A stretch of DNA of 64,000 bases. It comes from Gammaproteobacteria bacterium UBA4421 (GTDB lineage Bacteria; Pseudomonadota; Gammaproteobacteria; Pseudomonadales; Azotimanducaceae). A model generated the notes under the pieces. That model made no database searches, was not told the origin of the DNA, and saw only the letters and a program-made list of their open reading frames with translations. Position 1 is the stretch's first letter. Each line of letters opens with the position of its first letter. Below are positions 37,810 through 45,322 of this stretch, one piece after another. The stretch covers positions 29,798-93,797 of the forward strand of contig DGQF01000011.1 in NCBI GenBank assembly GCA_002389675.1, in the 5' to 3' direction. The position numbers and the translations under genes were made by a program.

Positions 37810-39129
37810 TTAACGAATGACGACGTTACCAAAACTGCCGTTACGATAGACCCTTAATACAATCCGTCTTTGATCCAGCAAAACGCCATCGCGTAACTCA
37901 CCGATGTCGCGGATAGTTCGGCGGTTGACACCTACAATGACATCCCCGGCGCGCAGTCCATAAGCATACGCTTTGCTACGACGATCTACATCGGTTATCA
38001 AAACGCCCGCACTGGTACCCGCCTCATCTGCGTTGCGAAAATTTTCTAGTTCAACCCCCGTGAGACGAGCATCGATACGCCGTCCTTCGGCCTGCTGCTG
38101 CGTATTCTCTTCGATAAACATCTCGACATTTTGCTTGCGCCCCTCTCGAATGACTTCTATATCAACATCATCACCAATAAACATCACAGCAGCCTGGCTG
38201 TGAAAATCGGATATTTTTTCAATCTTCCGATCACCGACCTTGGAGATAATATCTCCCGCTTGAAGCCCAGCGCGAGCCGCAGGGCTGTCGGGCTCAACGT
38301 CAACCACCACAACACCATCGCGGCGATCTACATTAAACGCATTTGCCAAATCAACATTCAGGCTTTGCACAGTGACGCCAATTAACCCTCGACGAACCTC
38401 CCCTTTTTCGATCAACTCATCCATGATCGCGCGAACCATATTAGAGGGAATAGCAAATCCGATGCCAACATTGCTACCGGCAGGCGCTAGTATTGCTGTG
38501 TTGATCCCAACCAAATCGCCACGAAGATCGACCAGTGCGCCACCCGAATTCCCCGGGTTAATCGGTGCATCGGTTTGAATAAAATCTTCATACCCTTCAA
38601 TACCTAATCCACTGCGGCCAAGGGCACTAACAATGCCACTGGTAACGGTTTGATTTAACCCAAAAGGATTGCCTATCGCCACAACAAAATCGCCGACTCG
38701 CAGGGTCGCGCTATTGGCCAGATTAATTTCTGACAAAGCTTCAGGCTCAACTCTAAGTACCGCTAGATCGACCTGCTGATCTCTTCCCACCAATTTTGCT
38801 TGCAGAGCCCGGCCATCGGCTAAGCCAACCGTGATTTCGTCCGCACTGCCGACCACATGGTTGTTGGTCACAATATAACCTTGTTCCGCATCTACAATCA
38901 CACCTGAACCAGCGCTCTGAGTACGCCGTGTCTGATTTTGTGGCACGTTGAAGAAGCGCCGAAAGAAGGGGTCATCCAGCAAAGGGTTACTGCTTCTAAT
39001 AGTCGTATAGGTCGCTATGTTCACCACCGCTGGATTAACTTTTTCAAGCATATTCGCAAGGCTCGGCAACTCGCCCTGAGTCGGCACAGCAACCGGCAAA
39101 GCGCACCAACCCGCTGAGGTCAGGAGCAA
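37810..39129 (-). CDS. DegP/DegQ-type periplasmic serine protease
   Basis: An HtrA-family protease: catalytic triad His in VTNNHVVG, Asp in DLAVLRV and Ser in NPGNSGGALVDL, followed by two PDZ domains. It degrades misfolded envelope proteins. The start is a problem. The TTG at 39129 gives 439 residues and cuts the signal peptide short. The same frame continues upstream for about 17 codons as a basic, hydrophobic N-terminus (NKRIIKRLGWAALLLTSAGW) with no ATG, GTG or TTG, while an ATG with GAGGGG at 39175 is one base out of frame. An ATA start or a one-base frameshift is possible. Confidence 0.9.
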   Translation of the reverse strand: MLLTSAGWCALPVAVPTQGELPSLANMLEKVNPAVVNIATYTTIRSSNPLLDDPFFRRFFNVPQNQTRRTQSAGSGVIVDAEQGYIVTNNHVVGSADEITVGLADGRALQAKLVGRDQQVDLAVLRVEPEALSEINLANSATLRVGDFVVAIGNPFGLNQTVTSGIVSALGRSGLGIEGYEDFIQTDAPINPGNSGGALVDLRGDLVGINTAILAPAGSNVGIGFAIPSNMVRAIMDELIEKGEVRRGLIGVTVQSLNVDLANAFNVDRRDGVVVVDVEPDSPAARAGLQAGDIISKVGDRKIEKISDFHSQAAVMFIGDDVDIEVIREGRKQNVEMFIEENTQQQAEGRRIDARLTGVELENFRNADEAGTSAGVLITDVDRRSKAYAYGLRAGDVIVGVNRRTIRDIGELRDGVLLDQRRIVLRVYRNGSFGNVVIR

Positions 39130-39211
39130 CGCGGCCCACCCAAGCCTTTTGATTATCCGCTTATTTATCTTCCATCCCCTCTTTTTTCCTTAAGGCTTTG
39201 ACCTGGTGCAA

Positions 39212-40003
39212 CTAAGTAGCGCTGTCCTGGAGATACCCGTTGAGCCGCAAGGCCTCGAGTAACCCGGTGAGGATCAAATCGGAAACAACATGATCAAACA
39301 AGGCCTCTCGATCAAAAAGATGGGCAAATCCGCCAGTGGCTATTAACAGCGGCGGAACACCGCCAAAAGCCTCATCGGTAATGCGCCGCGTCAGTTCGCG
39401 CACCATACCCACATTACTCCAGTACAAACCACTCTGAATACTGTCGACCGTCGTTTTACCCAGCGCAGTGCGCGCAGGTTTGATCTCGACCGAGGGCAAT
39501 TTTGACGTCTTTGCTTCCAACGCCTCCATTGCTAAACGCACTCCAGGCATAATATTACCACCGAGAAAGGTGCGGTCTGCAGCGATCGCACAAACGGTTG
39601 TCGCAGTGCCAAAATCTACAACAATCAGGTTACGATCGGGAAAGAGTTTCACTGCGCCCATCGCATCGGCGATACGATCGCTGCCGACTTCCTTAGGATC
39701 TTTGTAAGCAATTTTGAGGCCCGTTTTAATTCCTGGACGCATCAACATCGGTTCGATACTAAAGTACTTTTGACAAGCTGCACGCAGAGAATAATTCAGC
39801 TCCGGCACAACAGAGGATATTGCAACGGTCTGAACGTCCTCCGGATTGACGCTGTTCTCACGTAAGGCACCTCGCAGAAAAACTCCAATTTCATCCGAAG
39901 ACATACGCGCGGTTGAGCCGTGTCTGAACTGGGTAATCAACTTCGAACCGGCAAAAACACCACAATAAATTTGAGTGTTACCCACATCTAGTGCAAGGAT
40001 CAT
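39212..40003 (-). CDS. coaX: Type III pantothenate kinase
   Basis: A 263-residue ASKHA-fold kinase with DVGNTQIYCGVF at the N-terminus, DRIADAMGA and VVDFGTATTVCA, the family signature. It phosphorylates pantothenate, the first step toward CoA. It overlaps panC by 4 bases, so the three genes panB-panC-coaX give one route from ketoisovalerate and beta-alanine to phosphopantothenate. Confidence 0.95.
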   Translation of the reverse strand: MILALDVGNTQIYCGVFAGSKLITQFRHGSTARMSSDEIGVFLRGALRENSVNPEDVQTVAISSVVPELNYSLRAACQKYFSIEPMLMRPGIKTGLKIAYKDPKEVGSDRIADAMGAVKLFPDRNLIVVDFGTATTVCAIAADRTFLGGNIMPGVRLAMEALEAKTSKLPSVEIKPARTALGKTTVDSIQSGLYWSNVGMVRELTRRITDEAFGGVPPLLIATGGFAHLFDREALFDHVVSDLILTGLLEALRLNGYLQDSAT

Positions 40004-40782
40004 CTCACCACCTCACTCATTGGAACATTATCGATCAACCGGACCGAATGCTCACCACTGCTGACCTCGATCGCACCAAAACGCCGCTGATGAGACGTAA
40101 CGACATAATCCACTTTAAATCCCGCTTGATTCAGCCGCTCTACAACGGCCGCATCATCTGCACAAGAGCGCAATGCTTGACTAAACAACGCCACTTGCGC
40201 TCGCGCGCATTCCCCAAGCCGTCGATTACGCGAACTCATGGCCAATCCATCTGACTCGCGCACGGTTTGACACGCTATTATTTCAGTGTCGATGAAAAAT
40301 GCCGCAGTCATTTCCCGAACTAATAAATACTGCTGGTAATCTTTTTCTCCAAAGTAAGCCCTACTTGCCTGAACAAGATTGAGTAGCTTCATCACGACGG
40401 TCAATACACCCGTAAAATGCCCCGGCCGATGCGCGCCACAGAGTTCGCGACTAAATTCGTTTTCTTCGACTCGATAGCGATAATCATCGGGGTAAAGATC
40501 TGCATAGGCGGGCAACAATACAACATCAACACCGGCCTGCTCCGCCAGAGTCAAATCCTCGTCCAGGGATTGCGGGTAACTGTCCAAATCTTGATCATTA
40601 TTAAATTGGGTAGGATTGACGTAAATGCTCAACACCGTCCAATCATTTTCCGTCACGCTGGCTTGCAAGAGCGCGCAATGACCTGCATGCAACGCGCCCA
40701 TGGTCGGCACAAACCCAACGCTCCCTGAAAAAGACGCTCGTTGCTCGCGCCAATGAGACAAGTCACGGATCACCAGCATCAA
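40000..40782 (-). CDS. panC: Pantothenate synthetase
   Basis: A 260-residue ATP-dependent ligase joining pantoate and beta-alanine. The HIGH-like motif LHAGH is at 31-35, preceded by VPTMGA, and MSSRNRRLG is the KMSKS-like loop. It overlaps panB and coaX by 4 bases each. Confidence 0.96.
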   Translation of the reverse strand: MMLVIRDLSHWREQRASFSGSVGFVPTMGALHAGHCALLQASVTENDWTVLSIYVNPTQFNNDQDLDSYPQSLDEDLTLAEQAGVDVVLLPAYADLYPDDYRYRVEENEFSRELCGAHRPGHFTGVLTVVMKLLNLVQASRAYFGEKDYQQYLLVREMTAAFFIDTEIIACQTVRESDGLAMSSRNRRLGECARAQVALFSQALRSCADDAAVVERLNQAGFKVDYVVTSHQRRFGAIEVSSGEHSVRLIDNVPMSEVVR

Positions 40783-41570
40783 TAACGTTCCTCTACACCG
40801 GGAAATGCTGCACTGGCCACATCAGCATGATACTGATTCACTGCACCCTGCAATGTCGCAAAACCGTCTGCATAATGTCGCAGGAACTTAGGCTTAAACT
40901 CGGCATTCATGCCCAGTAAATCCTGCAGGACTAAGACTTGGCCATCAGTCCCATCGCCAGCCCCAATGCCAATTGTGGGGATAGCCAGCGCACGCGTGAT
41001 TTCTTCACCCAAACGAGATGGCACACACTCCAGCACCAACGCAAAACATCCAGCCTCTTGCAGCTGTTTTGCGGTATCGATCATGCGCAACGCATCATCT
41101 TCATTACGACCCTGAACCTTATGGCCGCCAAACGCCGCCACCGACTGGGGCGTTAAGCCCAAATGCCCCATGACGGGAACCCCCGATTGGACAATATGCG
41201 CCATGATCTCCAGCTGACCTTGCGCGCCCTCAATTTTCACGCAGTCACTACCCGCTTGCATCAGCTGCATGACCGCATCCATAGCAGGTTGCAGACCCTT
41301 TCGAACCGAAAGAAAAGGCATGTCTCCAACAATGAATTTTTCTGGCGCGCCCCGTCTGACCGCCGCAATATGACTGGTCATCATATCAACTGTGGCATGA
41401 AGCGTGCTTTCATAACCGTGCATGACCATGGCCAAACTGTCGCCCACCAATAGCGTGTCGACATCACTCGTATTAAGAATACGTGCTGACCAAAAGTCAT
41501 AACACGTCACCATTGAAATTTTCTGGCCACAACGCTTGCGTTTGGCGAAATCAAGAATATTTATAACCAC
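40779..41570 (-). CDS. panB: 3-methyl-2-oxobutanoate hydroxymethyltransferase
   Basis: A 263-residue TIM-barrel enzyme making ketopantoate from ketoisovalerate and methylene-THF: KISMVTCYDFWSARIL, LLVGDSLAMVMHGYESTL and GHLGLTPQSVAAFGG. The only canonical start near the family N-terminus is GTG 41570, but GGGAGG directly abuts it with no spacer, and that sequence can pair with an upstream CCTCCC. A slightly later non-standard start (ATA 41564 or ATT 41558) would fit the ribosome site better. First gene of the panBC-coaX operon. Confidence 0.95.
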   Translation of the reverse strand: MVINILDFAKRKRCGQKISMVTCYDFWSARILNTSDVDTLLVGDSLAMVMHGYESTLHATVDMMTSHIAAVRRGAPEKFIVGDMPFLSVRKGLQPAMDAVMQLMQAGSDCVKIEGAQGQLEIMAHIVQSGVPVMGHLGLTPQSVAAFGGHKVQGRNEDDALRMIDTAKQLQEAGCFALVLECVPSRLGEEITRALAIPTIGIGAGDGTDGQVLVLQDLLGMNAEFKPKFLRHYADGFATLQGAVNQYHADVASAAFPGVEERY

Positions 41571-41585
41571 CTCCCGTTAGGGAGG
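41570..41585 (-). promoter_or_regulatory. Hairpin that could hide the panB ribosome-binding site
   Basis: On the minus strand CCTCCC (41585-41580), loop TAAC and GGGAGG (41575-41570) form a perfect 6-bp GC-rich stem. GGGAGG is the only Shine-Dalgarno candidate for panB, so the hairpin would block ribosome entry unless melted or bound. The stem is seen; the regulatory role is inferred. Confidence 0.5.
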
Positions 41586-41805
41586 GACTGCACGAACTAG
41601 ACTATCTATTCGGTACCTGTCCCTCTGGATCAAGTCCTTGCGCCAGTGGCGCTTCTCAACTATTTAGTTTTTACCAATCAGATCTCGGTAATGTGGCCAC
41701 AATCACGCCAAAAAACCGCACTCGCGCGTCTGCTTCCTTATGGATCACAGCGCTTGGGGCGAGAACGTACCACCTCATCTCGCAGTTGTAAAACACGTCT
41801 TAACC
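41586..41805. other. Gene-free interval downstream of coxM
   Basis: About 220 bases between the panB leader and coxM. No coding region, terminator or remnant of a cox large subunit was found on either strand. It separates two minus-strand operons. Confidence 0.5.
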
Positions 41806-42609
41806 CTAATCCAATGCAACCAATTCAACGATCGCGCGTCGAACCAACACATGTAACAAATGCGCCCTATATTCCCCCGATGCATGTAAATCGCTGTTAA
41901 ATTCAACCTCCGATAGCCCCAGCTCTTGCAAGCCATCAGGATCTAGAGCTCTGTTGAGCACCGCTTCCATATCTCTAGCGCGAAAAGCACAAGGTCCGGC
42001 GCCCGTCACCCCTACGCGAATTTCACCGGCAAAATCGGCCACTAAAACACCAACCACCGCATATCGAGAGGCTGGATTGGGAAATTTTTGATACACCGCT
42101 CTTGTGGGCACTTGAAATTCGACGCGCGTAATGATTTCGCCGGGTTCTAGCGCAGTCTCAAACAGCGCCTGAAAAAAAACATCTCCGCTAATCGTGCGAT
42201 CTTGCGTGTAAATCGTTGCGCCTAACGCAACAACCGAAGCCGGATAATCAGCTGCAGGATCACTGTTGGCTATTGAACCCCCAAGCGTGCCCCTGTTACG
42301 CACTTGGTTGTCGCCGATTAACTTTGCCAGTGACGACAGAACAGGCAAGGTGCTTTGAATTTCTGCGTTATTTGCGATCTCATTATGGCATGTCAATGCG
42401 CCGATGCTGACGGATTTTCGAGAGACAACAACGCCACGCATTTGATCAATGCCTGACAAATCTATTACATCTGTAGGAGAGGCTAAGCGCTGCTTCATCG
42501 TGGGAATAAGGGTCATGCCACCGCCAAGGTAGATGGGGTCTTCCGCCATGCGGTATAGGCTCGAAGCTTCGTCCAAACTTGTCGGTTTATGATAGTTAAA
42601 CAGCTGCAT
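41806..42609 (-). CDS. coxM: FAD-binding subunit of a molybdenum hydroxylase (CoxM-like)
   Basis: A 267-residue medium subunit of the xanthine oxidase/CO dehydrogenase family. FAD-binding motifs YLGGGMTLIPTMKQR and GTLGGSIANSDPAADYPA are present, and the CO-dehydrogenase-like C-terminal domain follows. In such complexes it passes electrons from the iron-sulphur subunit to the acceptor. It is the third gene of a coxG-coxS-coxM run; the large catalytic subunit gene is absent from the window. Confidence 0.9.
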   Translation of the reverse strand: MQLFNYHKPTSLDEASSLYRMAEDPIYLGGGMTLIPTMKQRLASPTDVIDLSGIDQMRGVVVSRKSVSIGALTCHNEIANNAEIQSTLPVLSSLAKLIGDNQVRNRGTLGGSIANSDPAADYPASVVALGATIYTQDRTISGDVFFQALFETALEPGEIITRVEFQVPTRAVYQKFPNPASRYAVVGVLVADFAGEIRVGVTGAGPCAFRARDMEAVLNRALDPDGLQELGLSEVEFNSDLHASGEYRAHLLHVLVRRAIVELVALD

Positions 42610-42698
42610 CAGCCCTCCAAATCAGCAAATTCAGCAGAGTCCCATACTTTTTCATAGACCCTGTAAGTTTATGGTTCGAACAACCTCTCACCGTACGA

Positions 42699-43160
42699 CT
42701 AATCCACCGCACCTGCGACCGACGCAACGGCGCGCACGATGTTGTGGTAGCCGGTACATCGGCAAATATTGCCTTCTAAACCTTCACGAATGCCTCTTTT
42801 ATCGAGATTTGGCGTGTTTTCCACTAAGTCTATCGCTTGCATAATCATCCCCGGAGTGCAGAAACCGCACTGCAATGCATGGCACTCGCGAAACGCAACC
42901 TGCATCGGATGGAGGTCGTCAGCTGTACCAATGCCTTCAATAGTTGTGATCTTACAATCCTCAATCTGGGCCGCCAATACGGAGCATGACTTCACCGCTC
43001 GATTGTTCAAAAGCACCGTACAAGCCCCGCATTGCGACGTGTCACAGCCAACGTGAGTGCCCGTTAATGCTAAGTTAACTCTCAACAAATCAACCAATAA
43101 TGTATTCGGCGGCACATCAAGCTCATGCAAGGTTTTATTTACTTCCAGCGACAACTTCAT
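42699..43160 (-). CDS. coxS: 2Fe-2S subunit of a molybdenum hydroxylase (CoxS-like)
   Basis: A 153-residue iron-sulphur subunit with both clusters: plant-type motif GCDTSQCGACTVL and the C-terminal CGFCTPGMIMQA and CRCTGYHNIV. All eight ligand cysteines are present. It carries electrons between the molybdenum cofactor and FAD. It lies 67 bases after coxG and 89 bases before coxM. Confidence 0.93.
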   Translation of the reverse strand: MKLSLEVNKTLHELDVPPNTLLVDLLRVNLALTGTHVGCDTSQCGACTVLLNNRAVKSCSVLAAQIEDCKITTIEGIGTADDLHPMQVAFRECHALQCGFCTPGMIMQAIDLVENTPNLDKRGIREGLEGNICRCTGYHNIVRAVASVAGAVD

Positions 43161-43227
43161 ATGAGGATCCTCCTTTTACCGTGTTCTTTATTGCATTGTT
43201 TCATTGAGAATTTTAGCCACAGACGGT

Positions 43228-43812
43228 TTATATCGTTAAAACGGCAGCCATAACCAACACCCCAAAAGCGATCGCCCAAATCACCCATTGCTCCGTTTCT
43301 TTGGAGTCACGCCCTGCAACGTCTGCCCGGGAGACAACCGTGTCGTTTCGATTCGTTGAATCAGTCTGATCACTGGGAACGACGCTCGCTGTAAATGCTG
43401 TGAAAAAATCGTCTGCCATCTTTCGCGCCGCACTCTCAATCAGGCGGCTGCCCAACTGAGCAAGTTTGCCACCCACGTTGGCATCCACCGAATAGCGCAG
43501 TAGAGTGCCTTCATCAATCTCTTGGAGACTCACCGAGGCACTGCCCTTAGCAAAACCTGCAGCACCACCTTTAGCGCTGCCGTGTATGACATAGCTCGCA
43601 GGCGGATTTAACTCCGAAAGCACTAAACTACCGTTAAACGTTGCACTTACCGGCCCGACTTTGGCTTTCACTGCAACGTCAAAGTGAGTATCGTCAATTT
43701 TGTCAAAACTTTGAGTCCCCTCAATACAGCCGGCCAACACCTCCGGATTGTTCAAAGCCGCCCAAACCTGTTCCCGACCTGCTTTAATCCGATGTTCACC
43801 CGTCTGTTCCAA
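43228..43812 (-). CDS. coxG: CoxG-like SRPBCC membrane-anchor protein
   Basis: I place the start at TTG 43812, with GAGG eight bases upstream and the family opening EQTGEHRIKAGREQVWAALN; a longer frame runs to 43962 but adds cysteine-rich residues unlike the family. At 194 residues it has an SRPBCC fold (VLAGCIEGTQSFDKID, GPVSATFNGSL) and a C-terminal hydrophobic helix (WVIWAIAFGVLVMAAVLTI). CoxG anchors CO dehydrogenase to the membrane in carboxydotrophs. First of three cox-like genes. Confidence 0.85.
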   Translation of the reverse strand: MEQTGEHRIKAGREQVWAALNNPEVLAGCIEGTQSFDKIDDTHFDVAVKAKVGPVSATFNGSLVLSELNPPASYVIHGSAKGGAAGFAKGSASVSLQEIDEGTLLRYSVDANVGGKLAQLGSRLIESAARKMADDFFTAFTASVVPSDQTDSTNRNDTVVSRADVAGRDSKETEQWVIWAIAFGVLVMAAVLTI

Positions 43813-44012
43813 GCGCTTGTCCTCACTATTTAAACAGGAGGTTGCATCAATCGAGCAAGCGGAGCAACGCTTTACGATTAAATTCCGTAAATTTTGCGCA
43901 CAACAAAAGACCCACGAAGCCCACACTAGAGCTTGGACATTCGCCTCTGGGCTTTTGAGCAAAACTTGCCACCCACCTCGTAGAAAAGAATATTGCCTAA
44001 TTATTTAAACTA

Positions 44013-44031
44013 GTGCAGACTTAACCTGCAC
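44013..44031. promoter_or_regulatory. Candidate operator: 6-7-6 inverted repeat before marR
   Basis: GTGCAG at 44013-44018 and CTGCAC at 44026-44031 form a symmetric 19-bp site, 86 bases before the MarR start and about 200 before coxG. Size and position suit a MarR-type dimer acting on both promoters. The binding is inferred. Confidence 0.35.
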
Positions 44032-44104
44032 GAAAAAACCGTATTACTACCGAACTTGATGGGCCAAGATCGAAAAAAGTACTACGGCACCCACATAACG
44101 TGAA

Positions 44105-44114
44105 GGGGGGGGGG
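44105..44114 (+). repeat. Homopolymeric G10 tract at the MarR ribosome site
   Basis: Ten consecutive G between GTGAA and CGAATG, three bases before the ATG at 44118. It acts as the only ribosome-site-like sequence and lies in frame after a GTG at 44100. G-tracts of this length are prone to slippage, which could change translation of the regulator. Confidence 0.9.
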
Positions 44115-44117
44115 CGA

Positions 44118-44609
44118 ATGACTGAAAAAGAACCAGTCTCACAGGCTGAATCTCAGCCGGAACTACTGATGCGAGGCTTGCTTCGAGCGTATTACTGGAT
44201 GGACGAGAGCCTGCAAAACGGCTTGCAAAACGCCGGCTTTCGACCTCGCACAAGAACGCAAACTATGATCCTAATTCATATTGCTAGCGGCATTGTTCGA
44301 GCCGCCGATTTAGCTCGGGCTTTAGGCATTAGCCGTCAAGCAATACAGCAGCAAATTAACGATTTGGAAGCTGACGACCTGGTCACTCAAATCCCAGACC
44401 CCACAGATAAGCGAGCCAATCGACTAGTGTTTAGTCAGCGCGGCGCGGCATTGATGAATCAAGCCATCGACACGTTGAGAGACGCTGAAGAAACGCTGGC
44501 CTCGCGCCTTGGCAATGATCCTCTGGCGGACTTGCGCGGTGCTTTGATGGCTGATTGGGGGCCGATAATCGGCGATCAACGCGCACCGGGACGAAAGCGC
44601 AACGGCTAG
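44118..44609 (+). CDS. MarR-family transcriptional regulator
   Basis: Start at ATG 44118 gives 163 residues; a GTG at 44100 would add six, four of them encoded through the G tract. It has a MarR winged helix: RTRTQTMILIHIASGIVRAADLARALGISRQAIQQQINDLEADDL split over helices 2-4, then wing TQIPDPTDKRANRLVFSQRG. It is divergent from coxGSM, the most likely target besides itself. The ligand is unknown. Confidence 0.88.
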   Translation: MTEKEPVSQAESQPELLMRGLLRAYYWMDESLQNGLQNAGFRPRTRTQTMILIHIASGIVRAADLARALGISRQAIQQQINDLEADDLVTQIPDPTDKRANRLVFSQRGAALMNQAIDTLRDAEETLASRLGNDPLADLRGALMADWGPIIGDQRAPGRKRNG

Positions 44610-44700
44610 CGCCTTAGAGCGGCTCGACAACCACCGCGCTCGGGAACCAATAACTACGAGCGTTTATGGCCTACCTAGTGCAAAAATATAAGGCTGGAAC

Positions 44701-45246
44701 ATGAGCCTTGTTGTTCTTTTCAACAAGCCCTTTGACGTGCTGTCTCAGTTCACAGACAAATCAAAACGGGCCACGTTAGCCAACTTCATTGATCGCCCGG
44801 GTGTTTACGTGGCGGGGCGATTAGACCGAGACAGCGAAGGCCTGCTCATGTTGACCGACACGCCCGCTCTGCAGCACAAAATCACACATCCTAAATTCAA
44901 AGTCAGTAAAACCTATTGGGCGCAAGTTGAAGGGAACCCCTCCAACCTCACGCTCCAACCGCTGCGAGATGGCCTTGTATTGAAAGACGGATTAACAAAG
45001 CCCGCAAAAGTAAGCTTAATCGAGGAGCCCGATCCACTATGGCCTCGTCATCCGCCCATACGACAACGGGCTAAAATTCCAACGCAGTGGCTCGAAATCA
45101 CCATTAGTGAGGGACGAAACCGTCAAATTCGACGCATGTGCGCGGCCATCAACACCCCCGTTCTGCGCCTGATCCGATATCGCATTGGGTCATGGACCCT
45201 CGACGGGCTCGCGCCTGGCGAGCACGTTATCATCGCATCAAAGTAA
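44701..45246 (+). CDS. rluE: 23S rRNA pseudouridine synthase RluE-like
   Basis: A 181-residue RsuA-family pseudouridine synthase without an S4 domain, as in RluE. The catalytic Asp is in GRLDRDSEGLLML, with VSKTYWAQVEG and ISEGRNRQIRRMC. RluE modifies U2457 of 23S rRNA. It follows marR by 91 bases on the same strand and faces the convergent P450 gene. Confidence 0.93.
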   Translation: MSLVVLFNKPFDVLSQFTDKSKRATLANFIDRPGVYVAGRLDRDSEGLLMLTDTPALQHKITHPKFKVSKTYWAQVEGNPSNLTLQPLRDGLVLKDGLTKPAKVSLIEEPDPLWPRHPPIRQRAKIPTQWLEITISEGRNRQIRRMCAAINTPVLRLIRYRIGSWTLDGLAPGEHVIIASK

Positions 45247-45322
45247 ATCGGGGTCGGGTTGAAGCAACTCTTAAAGCTGCAAAATCTTTGCGCCAAAAAC
45301 CTGGGAGCGGCGAAGCGAGCCG

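Larger units (their letters stand above)
43813..44117. other. Divergent regulatory interval coxG-marR
   Basis: About 305 bases between the two divergent starts. It includes the open but probably untranslated extension of the coxG frame, an inverted repeat GTGCAG-N7-CTGCAC at 44013-44031, an AT-rich stretch (43998-44011) and the G10 tract beside the MarR start. It likely holds promoters for both directions; none could be fixed with confidence. Confidence 0.5.

Noticed and set aside
41571..41805. Remnant of a cox large subunit
   Set aside because: No fragment of the molybdopterin-binding domain could be read in any frame; the interval is too short and non-coding.
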